DNA of 64,000 nt from Pseudovirgaria hyperparasitica (taxonomy: Eukaryota; Ascomycota; Dothideomycetes; Acrospermales; Acrospermaceae): the NCBI RefSeq assembly GCF_010093815.1, contig NW_022985565.1, positions 397,924-461,923 of the forward strand. Reading direction: 5' to 3'. The position numbers were made by a program, and so were the translations under genes. Below, piece after piece: positions 1 to 11,345 of this stretch (position 1 is its first letter; each line of letters starts with the position of its first letter). Below the pieces are notes generated by a model. The model did no database searches and had not been told where the DNA came from. It saw only the letters and a list, made by a program, of their open reading frames with translations.

Positions 1-1473
1 AGACATAGAGCCAGATAGAACTAGCTGACAACTCCTTATCCACCTTATGTTAACTAACATACTTACTTCCCTACTTACTTACTACTACTCCCACTACTAT
101 CGTGTGTGTTTGTATGTGCGAGGATGCATATATATAGATACAGACATAACTACTAAGTCACTAATCTTATGTATTAGCGAAGCAACAGAAAGGGGAGATA
201 CGATGATACTACTACTACTTGTTATTGCCTTGAAGTTGCCTTAGACTCAGACTCAGCATTGGATTTAGAGTCCCGCACACATCTCAGTATCGCAGTGTCT
301 TAACATCCACCCCGTCCCATCCCATCCAATCGCCCAAAAAACCAGCACCAGCTCGCCAAGCAGGCACGCAGACAGATCAACAAGTCGATCAACAGGCACA
401 GTAGCGTCAAAAATAGCGGGAGATGGACAAGCCAAGGGGGGCTTTTTTGTTCGGGGGCGGATCATATCATGTCTACATTATTCCTTGACATCCCATGGAT
501 GGCATGACACTGATCGTCCCGCGATGGATCGTCGGACGGGGTGCGGCAGGGTAGGTACATGGTAGGGCAGGGCAGGTACAGGGCAGGGCAATACATACAT
601 ACTAACATGATTACTCTGACCTTGGGGTATCAACCGGGCACGCAGTGTACTGAATCCTTGATACTGGACATATTCATGCAAAAGCAGTTTTATGCAAAAC
701 ACAAACAAACAAACACAAACAGACAAAGACAGACCTCAATCCATCGAAATGAACACCCCATCTCCGCATCATCCATCCCGCACAGGACGGCAAGTTGCAA
801 CCCGCTCCTTCAACAAAACCCCCTTTACTTTTTTTCTTCTTCGGGTCACGGTAATCTGCCAGACTAAATTAGCAAACGTTCAAAATGTCCGTGATTAAAT
901 TTATAACTGTAGTCTCCACAGGGACGATGCCTCTAGCGGAGAATTCTGGACTGCTGTACTGTGTGTGATATTGAAGCGCTGGTGTGGGGTTTTGTGTGCT
1001 TACTTGATAGTGCATCGCGTCGCATGGCATCCCAGATCAGATCAGGTCAGATCTAGATAGAGACTACTCAACCGTACCTTCTGATAGCCTGCCTGCCTGC
1101 CTGGCTAGCTAGCCGATATTCCTACGTAGCTTATACTCTGTCACACTTATACGCAGCCTAAGAGCGCTGTCTCGATACGCGAGAGAGATTGCGACCAGGA
1201 TCAGATATCCCAGATATCGCATGTCTACTCTCTAGCAGGTGCGTGATACATATCCAACTGCCCGGGCGTGCATCCGTGTTGAAGTATACCCGCCCAAAGC
1301 AACAAACCTTCAATCCTTCTATTCAATCCATGCATGGCATCGGACAAATATGGACTCAATCGCGAATGCCAGAACTCGCATTATTAAACAAAAACAAAAA
1401 TCAAATCAAATAAAATAGATACATAAAAACATTCAAGTCCGCTGTGACGATAGACAGCTGACTATTAATCGAT

Positions 1474-1502
1474 CATTCATTCATTCATTCATTCATTCAT
1501 TG
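1474..1502. repeat. (ATTC)n microsatellite
   Basis: About seven uninterrupted 4-bp units of cattcatt type lie in AT-rich non-coding DNA. Confidence 0.85.
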
Positions 1503-1930
1503 CTTCACAGTGTGCAATGTAGTCTCATCCCCTCATCCCTATCAATTAACTAGCAGCGTGACCAACCAATCCAATACAATAGAATGAAAAAAGAAGAACC
1601 CCCAAAACCAAAAAACTAATTAATTAGATTAAATAACTAACTATCTTAGCTTTCCCCTCTACTAATTACTTCTCCGGCTTACTTACTTACTCGCTTGCTC
1701 GCTTACTCGCTTGCTCGAGAAGAAGACGAAGAAGACAGAGGCGTTGCGGGCAGCGGTTCACTAATGGACGGATGTATAAAGAGAGCATTTCTTACGGCCC
1801 TAAGCAAGTCACACTAATTACTATCGTAGCGGAATAGAGCCATTGGGAAGAAGTGGCACTGGTAGCGGATGGGTAGCTAACCAGCTAGCTAATTAGCTAG
1901 CGGATACATCGCTGGGCTTCCGGGTGTGCG

Positions 1931-2110
1931 GTATTGCGCAGAACAGTACGGTATAGGACAGAACAATAGGGTCTAGTGGAGTACAGTGCGGTATAGTTCA
2001 GTACAATGCAGTATAGTTTAGTATAGTTTGGTATAGCTCAGTATAGCTCAGTATAGCTCAGTACAGCCCAGTACAGCCCAGTACAGAACAGTACAGAACA
2101 GTACACTACA
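1931..2110. repeat. 10-bp minisatellite, consensus GTAYAGNNCA
   Basis: Thirteen consecutive 10-bp units from 1981 to 2110 all begin gta and mostly read gtatagctca, gtacagccca or gtacagaaca. About five more degenerate units extend back to 1931. Neighbouring units are more alike than distant ones, the pattern expected from local duplication. The period is close to one turn of the DNA helix. Confidence 0.85.
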
Positions 2111-2215
2111 GAACAGTCCTCAGCGCAGCAGGTCGTTTCGCTATGCATGCATGCATACACAACGACCTCACTGCCCACCTATTCTATTGAAATTAGTTAG
2201 CCTCATAACCCGAAT

Positions 2216-2262
2216 ATGAGCAAGACAGCAAGACAGCAAGCAAGCAAACAAGCAAACAAGCC
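2216..2262. repeat. GCAA/GACA-type tandem repeat
   Basis: Units of caagacag, then caagcaag and caaacaag, follow one another with a mixed 4/8-bp period. Confidence 0.7.
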
Positions 2263-2521
2263 ACCCACCATCTCCTCGCGGCAAAGGCGTGCGTGTAGTG
2301 TGGCAATATGTGGCAATATATGGTGTGCAGTCCAGTGCAGTGTAGTGTGCTGTGGTGTGGGTGTGTGGGTGTGTGGGCGTAACAACAGCAAAACGAAGCC
2401 AGCGAGTCAGTCAACATCGGCGGCGCACACACAGACACAAGACAGACAAGACAGCCATCCAGCCAGCAGCTGCAGGGTCCTATGGCATTCGCATTGCGAT
2501 AGAGGACTGATTGATTATCCA

Positions 2522-2574
2522 GGGACTGACTGGGTGACTGACTGGCTGGCTGACTGGCTGGCTGACTGGCTGCC
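2522..2574. repeat. (CTGG/CTGA)n microsatellite
   Basis: Alternating ctga and ctgg tetranucleotides run for about 50 bases. A Cys-poor translated frame crossing it (2216-2665) is repeat-encoded. Confidence 0.75.
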
Positions 2575-3566
2575 TCCACTCCACTCCACACACGCCTACA
2601 CTACTGGTGTCCAAGCCCCCCAAGCCCAGCCAAGCCTCCCAAGCCCAGCCAAGGGACCGAGGTGAGGTTACCCCTTTCACGCGCACGGCTTGCTTGGGTG
2701 GGCTTTGGGGGCTGTAAGATTGCTGAAACTACGTATTCATCACTTTCACTACCAGCAGTAGCAGCAGCAGCACTACTGCACGGCTCTGTCTCCACTTGAT
2801 TGCCATGGCTCATGGTTCTCGTTTCGATGCCCATACATACATACAACAATACATACATACAGTCCACTCATGCTATTATTGCCTTGTTCCCGATGATGAG
2901 CCAGTGAGAGGAACGTGCAATGTAGCCTTTCATGTATGTGCGTGCGTGCGTGTATGGAATGACGAGCCTACTAGATCGGAAGGCTGCATTTTCGCCCTGG
3001 GGGGGGGCAAAGATATTGTTATGACGACACCGCCCAGGGCGTCCCCAGGTAGGTAGGTAGACTTAGAATCTCAGATAATTAGATAGAGAGGAGGAACGAG
3101 AGGTAGAGCCTTGGCAGCACGACCGCCCCCCTCCCCCTCCCCTGCCCTGCCTTCCCTCCGTCCATGGATGGATCTATCCTGTGTGTGTGTGCATTCGACA
3201 GGGTGACTCGTCCCGCCCGCTAATAATTATAATCCATAGCCACCACCGTTTCCGGGCGTGAGCACTAACTAACTGCCTTGCTCCGTGAGTACGAACGGTA
3301 CTGTAGTAATTAATTAGTAACTAACCCCGCGAAAGTCGTTGTTCAGCAAGCGTTCAAGGACGGAGAGAAAGTCACAGCATCTTCCCTACGCTGCGCTGAC
3401 ACCTCCCCTCCCGACCTCCCCGACCGATGTGAGATGACGACAAAAGGCAGCATCATGAGAGCAGGCGGGTGGTTATTCGCTGTTGACGGGCACTACCACC
3501 TCCACCACTACCACTACCACCACCCAGGGCGTATTACGTAGTGTGCTGCTGCTATTGATATCTGGC

Positions 3567-3586
3567 ATTATTATTATTATTATTAC
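3567..3586. repeat. (ATT)n microsatellite
   Basis: Six or so ATT units. A second, longer ATT array lies about 800 bp downstream. Confidence 0.8.
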
Positions 3587-4024
3587 AATTCCAAGTCTAG
3601 CGATGGGATGGGATGCCGCGATGGATGTAGTAGGGCGTTGTAGCGAAACCTTCACGAGGGGACTTTTGTGTGTGTGTGAGCGTGTGTGGTGTGCGTGTGA
3701 GACATGACGTAGCGGCATTCGCGGGCTGGGCAAGCCTCAGCCTACGGCCGTACGCAGAGCATATCGACCGATGCCGCCCGCCCTCAACAAGAGTTGTGTG
3801 ATTGCTGAGCTTTGATGCTGATGACGGCGGGCTGGAATGGCAGCTGGCTTTATATCTGTCTTCTGGCTGAATCGTGGGAGGACATTTTAGAAGATGTGCA
3901 AGGCACAGAGATGGGCAGTGCCAAAGGCGCATAATCGCCCGCGTAGACGCGCATTTGAAGATCTTCCAACGGGCGAAGATCAGATGGGCGCGGTGCACGC
4001 GAGACTGGTGACGATCATTCGGAT

Positions 4025-4073
4025 GATTGTGGATTGTGGATTGTGGATTGTGGATTGTGGATTGTGGATTGTG
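4025..4073. repeat. 7-bp tandem repeat GATTGTG x7
   Basis: Seven perfect consecutive copies of gattgtg. A 7-bp period is not compatible with conserved coding, and both strands stay open only by repeat structure. Confidence 0.9.
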
Positions 4074-4397
4074 CAGGCTGCAAACGCGCATCGGCCACCC
4101 GGCAAATGCTGGAAAAGGTTCGTCTCCATCTCCGTTGATAGACACGAACGGCACCACGACCTGCTGGACCGGTGGCCTCAGGCTTGAATGGCCTGACTCG
4201 AGCCTTTTAGAAGGCGAAATACCGAAAGAGGAAGGTGAGAGGTTGAAACAACAACAACAACAACAACACTCGGCACCTATCAACGCTCCAAAAGATGCAT
4301 CAGGTGCAGGTGGGGTCACGCCAAGCTTGGAGCGGCCAGTCTTGTATAGGGAGCTGGTTAATACAAGAAGACACGATCTGTACAGCTCGTTTGTTGT

Positions 4398-4429
4398 AAT
4401 TATTATTATTATTATTATTATTATTATTG
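4398..4429. repeat. (ATT)n microsatellite
   Basis: About ten ATT units, immediately followed by the 13-bp duplication at 4430-4455. Confidence 0.85.
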
Positions 4430-4455
4430 CAATTCGCGATATCAATTCGCGATAT
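4430..4455. repeat. Perfect 13-bp tandem duplication
   Basis: The 13-mer caattcgcgatat occurs twice head to tail with no mismatch. Each copy contains the palindrome TCGCGA. Confidence 0.85.
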
Positions 4456-5359
4456 CGATTCCGACTACGCTGCGACGGCTAGCTCGATCAGCCCCGGGGG
4501 GTTTTTACTGTCCTTCCATGTATTCCATGGCTAGCTTGGAAGTTTGCAAGGTCTGGTAGGGCGGCGGTAGGGCGGTTGGCGGTTCCCACTCCCCCCCAAA
4601 TTCAATTCTGCTTCTTCTGCTACGTACGTTAGACTGGCGCACGCACGGGTTGACGGCATCCCGAAACGCCATCACGATAGCAAAGACGGCGCCAGGAACG
4701 GCAGCAAGAACAATTGGCTGCTGGCGTTCTCAGGGTCGTGGAGGGGGGAAAAAAAGGGTTCGACTGGAAAGGGGATGTTGCGATGAGGCGCTAAGCTAGA
4801 ATCAGCCATGCAGTAAGTGGGAGGCAGCCACGGGTCCAGGATGGGTCAGGATGGGTCCAGGATGGAGCAAGACGAAGACGGATGGAGCAGGATCCGATCG
4901 ACATGGCGTGGCGTGGGCGGCGGGCGCGGCGTCTGACCAGACGAACGGTGTGGAGTGTGGACAAGTTGTGGTCGGTCTGTTATTAATTAGGAGTCGGTGG
5001 TTGAGAGGGGACAGATGCAAAAGCACCCTGGATAGATGATGTGTAGTAGCAAAGCAATAGTCGGATTGCGACAGCGGTACAGAAGAGTATCAATGAACAA
5101 GGGCAGCAAGTAACAGGGCATGACCAGGTGGAGTGCGCGTGCTCTTCTCCGCATTGTGCATGGAGTTCCTTCAAGCAGCAGAGGGTGTAATGGGTAATGG
5201 TAATAAATGGCAACGGCAGCAAAAGGCCCCTGGACAGGAGGAGAGAGCGAGACGAACGTCATCTGTGCTGCTGGCCTGCTGCTGCTGGCTCTGGCTGATT
5301 CGCCGGGTGGCTTTTCTTGGCCCGCACCGGAGCCAGCCTGCACACTGCCGGACAATCTG

Positions 5360-5363
<4 letters not shown>

Positions 5364-5390
<27 letters not shown>

Positions 5391-5392
5391 AT
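5364..5392. repeat. (CT)n microsatellite
   Basis: An uninterrupted CT dinucleotide run of about 14 units. Confidence 0.85.
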
Positions 5393-5761
5393 CCATGCCG
5401 TGGGCCACGGGAAATGAATTTCACAAACAAAAGAGATTTGGTTGCGTAGATTATTGTATGTTTTGGAGGTGTAGGATAATAGGATTGTAGGAGCGGGCGC
5501 GTGCCTGGAGAGATTGAGGCATGGAGGATTCTTCATAAGACTACGTAAATGAGAGAGCAAAGGAGAGAGAGGGATTGGGGGTGACGGAGATTGACAAGAC
5601 AAGATCCCATTGCTCCAGATAGGACAGTTGCAGTCTAACAAAGTGCAAGACATGTGCTTCTTCGGAGCACTGGTCAAGCAAGCAAAGAAGCAAGTCTGGC
5701 TGCTGACGACGGGTAGTGTGTAGTGTGTAGTGTAGTGTAGTGTATAGGTCAACAATGGAGA

Positions 5762-5797
5762 GCAAGAAGGGCAAGAAGGGCAAGAAGGGCAAGAAGG
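5762..5797. repeat. 9-bp tandem repeat GCAAGAAGG x4
   Basis: Four near-perfect 9-bp units. Because 9 is a multiple of 3, all six frames stay open and give Pro/Leu/Phe or Lys/Gly/Arg repeats. These explain the 267-aa and 97-aa minus-strand frames here. Confidence 0.85.
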
Positions 5798-6179
5798 GCC
5801 GGCTACTGCAGGGAAAGAAGGAAGGAGCAGGCACGAGGAGAGAGAGAGAGAGTCTAATAGAGAGAGCACGAGGATACGAGAAACAGGCAGAGTAGGGCGG
5901 GTTAGGGTATTATTCCATGGTAGTAATGCTACCAGTAGACAGTAATAGCGGCGCCATGACAGGGGGGGGATCAATCAGAACAAGGAACAGGGAACAGGGA
6001 ACACAGGGACAAAAAAGAATTGCAGGCATGGCAGATGCCGCTAACTCACTAGTGCTGTGGGTCTGCTGCTGAAGCTTGGTCTGCGGGGCTGGCCGTGCGC
6101 ACGTTATGAAGCAGGAGCACCCTTGTCGGGTACCGTGCTGTCCAATCACAGAGCGAGCTGGACGTCAGCACCGACATCA

Positions 6180-6255
6180 TAGCTCTCTCTCTGTCTCTCT
6201 GTCTCTCTGTCGCTCTGTCTCTCTCCCGCGACAGTCGAACGCCTCGCATGTGCCC

Positions 6256-6288
<33 letters not shown>

Positions 6289-6290
6289 GC
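6180..6290. repeat. (CTCTGT)n and (CTGT)9 arrays
   Basis: A degenerate CT/CTGT array at 6180-6226 is followed by nine perfect CTGT units at 6255-6290. Confidence 0.8.
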
Positions 6291-6355
6291 TGCTCCGTAC
6301 CATACATACCCGGGCTAGCTAACTAGGTGTAGAGGGCCGCCCGCCAAAAGCAAAC

Positions 6356-6376
6356 GCCGCCGCCGCCGCCGCCATC
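6356..6376. repeat. (CCG)n microsatellite
   Basis: About six CCG units just downstream of the CTGT arrays. Confidence 0.75.
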
Positions 6377-6718
6377 GCCATGCACGACGCCCTCGACGCC
6401 CCCAAAGAAGCCCTCCCGTCAAGAAACGCCCACACACTAATTATTACCATCTCTAAGCTGCCTTGATCCTAGTCGCTCGCTGCTCTAGTATTCTTTTAGT
6501 CTCTTCGGAGATGCAGGTGCGCTGTGTGTGTGTGTGTGTGTGTGCTTGTGCTGCTGCTTGGTTTTGTTGCTGCTAATAGCCCTGTGACGGGAGGTCGTAG
6601 ATGGATGCTGCTGTAGGGGTTTGCACTTTTGGGAGCACTATTACCTACCACCTACCACCTACCTACACCTACACTACTTTTGGAGAGAGAGGGAGAGAGG
6701 GGGGGGGCCGCTGACATT

Positions 6719-6771
6719 CCACACACACACTCTCTCTCTCTCTCTCCTCTCTCTCCCTCTCTCTCCCCTCT
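6719..6771. repeat. (AC)n(TC)n compound microsatellite
   Basis: A short AC run merges into a long TC/CTCC run. It marks entry into the pyrimidine-rich leader of flbC. Confidence 0.75.
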
Positions 6772-6984
6772 CATAAATCACGGAAAAGGATCGAGCTTCT
6801 TCTTCCTCCTCCTCCTCTGCGAATTTTATCTATTATATGCAGCTCCTGCCCTCCTTTCGCTGCTCGGACCCTTTTCCCTTTTTCCCTTTGCCATTGACCA
6901 TCAACACCGCAAAGATCATCCCCCCGGTCCCCATATAATCCTTCAGCCGGCCCCCTTCTAGCTGCCTGTCAGCCCGTCAATCTT

Positions 6985-7525
6985 CTACTCTATAAGTCGT
7001 CGTTGCTACACAGGCCCTGCCAATCGCTCTGCCTCTGACTTTCTGCCTATTCCACACTCCTCTCCTACTCCACCACTGGACTGCTTCGACCCGCCAGCCA
7101 GCCCGGACGTGAAACATTCGATCGTCGGACCGTCCTGCCACTTCGTCATACCCTACCGCCAACCTAATCTCGTCCTCGTCGTCGTCGTCGTGCACACCAA
7201 ACTCTTACCTTGCTAAGATCGCCGCCTCCCACGCTGCTCCACACCCTTCTTCCCCTTCCATACCTGACGGGAAGCCCCAGCTCAACCGACTCGCGACTTC
7301 ATAAGACCGCTGATCCCGCAGTCTGCGTGCGACTGATCATCTCACTTCCCCACGTTCTTGTTGTTGTTTCTTGTCTCTTCCGTGCAGGGTCTACATTCCA
7401 TTATCCGATTCCCATCTTTCCACTTCGCTCGCCTCATCACCTACGCCCGTCCGGTAGAGCTTCTCGCCATCGCCGATTGAACCACTCCGGACCTTTTTCC
7501 TGCTGCCTTCCACGACACAATCGCA
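6985..7525 (+). promoter_or_regulatory. Pyrimidine-rich probable promoter/5' leader of flbC
   Basis: About 540 bases before the flbC start are C/T-rich on the coding strand and lack the microsatellites found further upstream. CT-rich tracts near the transcription start are common in filamentous fungi. No TATA box, start site or leader intron can be fixed from sequence alone. Confidence 0.35.
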
Positions 7526-8684
7526 ATGGCCATGGCTGTCGAGAACCGTCAACAGTCGCAGATGGCCGGCATCGCATATGACTCGATGCGAGGAGGATAC
7601 ACTGCAGCGCCGCACTTCACCAACCCTTGGGTGTCCGCTCCAAACGCCGCTCCCCAGCTCTACCCGACCTCGCTGCCCCAAACCTCCTCCACCATGTCCG
7701 CCATGGACTCCAAGCCTAGCATGCCGCCATACTCTTCTCTCCCAGGCACTGCTCCAACAGGTATTCCTCTCCAACAAGGTCATCTCCAATCACAAAACTT
7801 ACTTGACGTCTCCCAAGGCTCCTATGCCCCCAGCTACTCCTCCGCCACTTCACCAACGGCCGCCGCATATGCTCCGACGTCTGCCCCACAATACTCCGCG
7901 GATCCGTATAGAGGAAGTCCCTACGCATACCAGTCCGACCACTCGCGTCGTGGCTCACATCCGTCAGTTCCCTCTGAAGTCCTCCTGGATCCCTCGCTCG
8001 AAGGCCCGAGGGTCGTCCCCCATAGCACAGTCATTGACTATAACAACAGACTTTCAAACCAATCACAGCGCAGCAGCTTCAGTGACGCTCTCGATGCCTC
8101 GCGCGGCATGGTCGCCATGAGCCAGACAGACCTGACTCCGAGGAACATCTACGGCAACGGCAACCCGCGAAGCTCGCATGACTCCTACGGCTTTCCGTCA
8201 ACTCCCCACTCCAGCCATTCGTCCATCTCTTCCGCCAGCACATATCCCTCGTACTACAACGGCTCTGTAGACGGCTCGGCGACGGACTACAGCTCGGCCT
8301 CCGAGTCGGTCGGTGACATGGGATCTCGCACGCTCCCTCGTCCGTCTGCTCTGGTCGGTACCAACCTTCCGCCTGCGCCTCAGTCCATGATGGGCCAGTT
8401 CAGCTCCAAGGTTTCGTCCAGCTCGCAGAAGAAGCACAAGTGCAAAATCTGCGACAAGCGCTTCACCCGCCCCAGCTCTCTCCAGACCCACATGTACAGC
8501 CATACTGGAGAAAAGCGTACGTATCCTGTTTGACTTGAGTATGTCCATTCTGACTGGTGTGTTAGCATTCATGTGCGAAGTTGAAGGATGCGGCCGTCAT
8601 TTCTCCGTCGTATCGAATCTGCGTCGTCACAAGAAGGTCCACAAAGCGGACGGACGTGACCATCCGTCGCCAGATGACATGTAG
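7526..8684 (+). CDS. flbC: FlbC-like C2H2 zinc-finger conidiation regulator
   Basis: Predicted nuclear DNA-binding transcription factor. Exons are 7526-8516 and 8566-8684; the 49-bp intron starts gtacgt, ends ttag, and splits the HTGEKP finger linker. The spliced product is 369 aa. Residues 1-300 are Ser/Pro/Tyr/Gln-rich and probably disordered. Two tandem C2H2 fingers follow at about residues 303-355: C-x2-C-x12-H-x3-H (KCKICDKRF), then C-x4-C (CEVEGCGRHF) ending in HKKVH. The finger sequence, their C-terminal position and the length match Aspergillus FlbC, which helps activate brlA and conidiation; that role is known from the family and is inferred here. The start is the first ATG of a Met-Ala-Met-Ala opening. 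It is the only gene in the first 13.9 kb. A plain ORF call stops at 8533 inside the intron and loses the second finger. Confidence 0.85.
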
Positions 8685-8751
8685 ATGATGATCATCGCAC
8701 ATTCACGAGCAGTCACGAGCGACCAGTGACGTGCGACTTTTTTTGACATTG

Positions 8752-8775
8752 GATCCTCTCGATTTCGAGAGGATC
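8752..8775. other. Perfect inverted repeat (hairpin) in the flbC 3' region
   Basis: An 11-bp arm (gatcctctcga) and its exact complement are separated by two bases, starting 68 bp after the flbC stop. The transcript could form a stable stem-loop. Its role is unknown; it could affect mRNA stability or 3' processing. Confidence 0.7.
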
Positions 8776-9325
8776 AGTCCCAGTTGTTGACACCATCGAG
8801 TCAAGCTCTTTGGGTTGTCTTTTATTACGATGCGATGACGGGCGTAAAATGGCTTTGATTTCGCGACGCATGATCTACTTCTAGACGGTCTTTACGTATA
8901 CCCCCGCTACGATTCGGATTCGACGGCCGCCGGCCTGGAGTGCTCAGGCAGCTGAATGTGTACGATGAAGGCGTTGTCCGGCGTTTGGGACTCCCCGGGA
9001 AGGGATGTATCACCACCACTTTTTGTTCAGCGAGCGATGAGCCTGGACGATTTGGGGCTCCTGGTTTTGCCATATGCTTGACCTTATAGACCCTCATTTT
9101 GCGACGGCCTGGCTGGCGTGCCAGGGCCGGGTCAACCCGCACATACCCCTTGTATTATTAGAGAGTTGCGCGAGCACACGATTCGTGTGCCGATCGCTTG
9201 TGGATTGTTTTTTTGGGTTACGGGTGGGACATTTCACGTTGCTTGGGATGGGATGGGATGAGCAAGTGCGGGACTGTACGATGGGCCTGTGTGTTGGGAT
9301 AAAACCGGGCATCCCACCCGCGCCG

Positions 9326-9348
9326 CCGCCGCCGCCGCCGCCGCCTTG
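9326..9348. repeat. (CCG)n microsatellite
   Basis: About seven GCC/CCG units, giving poly-Pro or poly-Gly in the small frames crossing it. Confidence 0.8.
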
Positions 9349-9640
9349 GATGCGCGCGTGCGTGCTTGGTACATAGACCAAAATGTCTTTTTGATGCACC
9401 ACACTCTTGCGTGAACGTCGTGCCCTGTGTACGAATAATTGTCTTGACATCACGCTCGATATCGTAACTCATTACTAGCAGAGTCCTGAAACATGGGAAT
9501 TGCCATGTATAATCTTGCACCCTGTTGATACGTGAAGCTGCCGAATCCAGCGAAACTGGACGTGTTTCATGGATGGATGGGATGGTAAGATCAAACAGAC
9601 AGGCTGCCCTGCCCTGCCCTGCGCTGCGTTTCAATTGCCA

Positions 9641-9642
9641 TG

Positions 9643-9676
<34 letters not shown>
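9641..9676. repeat. (AC)n(AT)n compound microsatellite
   Basis: A CA run passes directly into a TA run. Confidence 0.8.
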
Positions 9677-9775
9677 CATATGCTCGTTACACCTATAATT
9701 ACTTGTACCCACCGCTCTTGAAACGGAGAGACTGGCTGGCTGGCTGGCACGACATCTATTCTACTATATACGCTG

Positions 9776-9821
9776 CACTATACTATACTACACTATACTA
9801 CACTATACTATACTATACTAC
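9776..9821. repeat. 5-bp repeat (ACTAT/ACTAC)n
   Basis: About nine pentamers alternate between actat and actac. Confidence 0.85.
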
Positions 9822-10344
9822 TCGCTCGCCTGTCTATATCTAGATGGATAGATAGATGGATAGATGGACGAATAGATTAGTAAAGTAATAGATTTAAAAT
9901 AATTAAAATGGCTAGGGTAGCTAATTACAACTAATTGAGACTATTAGACTACTATTAGACTAATTAATAGAAACGAAATACGTCTACTAGACTAACGGGA
10001 ACGAATAGCCTGCTGAACCCATAGACTTGACAGATGGAATAGATTAATTAGTTAATTAATTAATAGGTTGATTGATTGATTAACTGAAATGTATTAGGCA
10101 TGCATACATGCATATATCTACATACAGCCTGTCCTGACCCTGCCTTGTTCTTATCCTTACGCTTATCCTACCATGTCTTGCCCTGCCTTGTTCTTATTCT
10201 ACCATGTCTTACCCTTTATCTTAATTCCACCTTACCCTTTTACCCTTATCCCACCTTATCCTGCCTCTGCTCTACCCTTGATCCTACTTACGCCCTTGAC
10301 CCTGACCCTAAGCCTTACTTATCCCAGCCTTGACCCTATCCTGT

Positions 10345-10446
10345 CCCCACTTTGTTTTGACCATGACCCTAACTATATCCCAACTTTGCTTCTGCCATGA
10401 CCCTAACCATATCCCCACTTTGCTTCGACCATGAACCCTACCCTGT
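10345..10446. repeat. 34-bp tandem repeat, 3 copies
   Basis: Three units begin at 10345, 10379 and 10413. Each contains a ccaactttg-like start, a gaccatgaccctaac-like centre and, in the first two, atatcc at the end. The units differ at several positions, so the array is old or under little constraint. Confidence 0.75.
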
Positions 10447-10785
10447 TCTCACCATGAACCTAGACCCTATCCTAGCCCAAAGCCAGACCTTGTTCCTAGC
10501 CAACAACCTTGTTCCTAGACTCCATGCCCTGTGTTCTGTCCTTGCCCCATCCTGTCCTTGCCCTATCCTACCCCGTGCCCCGCCCTACCATACACCGGTC
10601 TGCGGTGACATTCTCTGTATTTTTCCTTTTTTGCTTCTTTTTCCGTCTGTTGGGATACCTAATAGCCTACGAGGATGCTAAGCGTGGGTTTATATAAATA
10701 CGTGGACCCTTGATTCCTTTCTTGGGATGGATTAAGGGTTTATTATGCCTGGTGTTGTTGTTGTGTCTCGGGCTGTTGTGCTGGT

Positions 10786-10860
10786 CTGTCCATTAGGTGC
10801 TGTGTCTGCCATTAGGTGCTACTGATGATGCTGGTGGTGGTGCTGCCATTAGGTGCTGGT
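10786..10860. repeat. Dispersed copies of CCATTAGGTGCTG
   Basis: Three copies of ccattaggtgct lie within 75 bp, separated by ctg/gtg-rich spacers. Confidence 0.7.
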
Positions 10861-11208
10861 GCTACTAGGTAAACAGCAGATGGACGGTAGACGGGCAGTG
10901 CCGCTAACAATGACGCCAGTGGCGTTTCTAGCTAGCCAGCCGTACTGTACATACATACATACACGAGAACTAGGGTCTTGTGTGTATGTATGTGTGTCTG
11001 TGGACCCTGGATTTAATTATTGCATGTCGTCTATGTGCATGTGCGTATGTGGTTATTGTAGTGTCGTGACCCTGAGCCTGAGCCTGAGTGCGTACCCTGA
11101 GTGCGTCCTGGGTCTAATAACATGCTGGCTGGTTGGACCATGGTGTGTGTTTGTGTGTGTGTGTGTGTGTGTGTACTGCGGACCCTGAGTCTAACCTACC
11201 CACCAACC

Positions 11209-11345
11209 CTGGCCTACCTACCCTACCCTAGCCTACCCTACCCTAGCCTACCCTAGCATACGGACTGGGTACAGGACAGGATAGGACAGGACAGGACAGG
11301 ACATGACAGGATAGGATAGGACAGGACAGGACACGACAAGACAAG
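11209..11345. repeat. (CCTACCCTAG)n followed by (GGACA)n
   Basis: From 11209 to 11260 there are ccctacccta/gcctaccc units. From 11271 to 11345 there are roughly fifteen ggaca/ggata pentamers. Both have a 5/10-bp period. The first resembles telomere-like DNA but is not a (CCCTAA)n array. Confidence 0.8.

Larger units (their letters stand above)
1..7525. other. Microsatellite-rich gene-free region upstream of flbC
   Basis: No credible coding region is visible. Open frames here are short and made of repeat-encoded residues (Ser/Leu, Pro, Ile or Thr runs). The stretch is dense in short tandem repeats, listed separately where clear, plus many CTAG/GCTAGC and TAATTA words. The last roughly 500 bases before flbC become C/T-rich, as is common near fungal transcription starts. 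Confidence 0.6.

Noticed and set aside
2216-2665. 149-aa and opposite-strand 132-aa frames
   Set aside because: Both are made of tetranucleotide repeats (caag, ctga/ctgg) and have no consistent composition or motif.
3597-4445. 282-aa minus-strand frame
   Set aside because: Its Ile run comes from (ATT)n, its Cys run from (CAA)n and its repeated peptide from the 7-bp array; it has no domain.
5171-5974. 267-aa minus-strand frame
   Set aside because: Long runs encoded by CT and 9-bp repeats; no homology-like segment.
9644-11260. Possible interstitial telomere
   Set aside because: Only single ccctaac words and ccctaccctag units occur; there is no tandem CCCTAA array.
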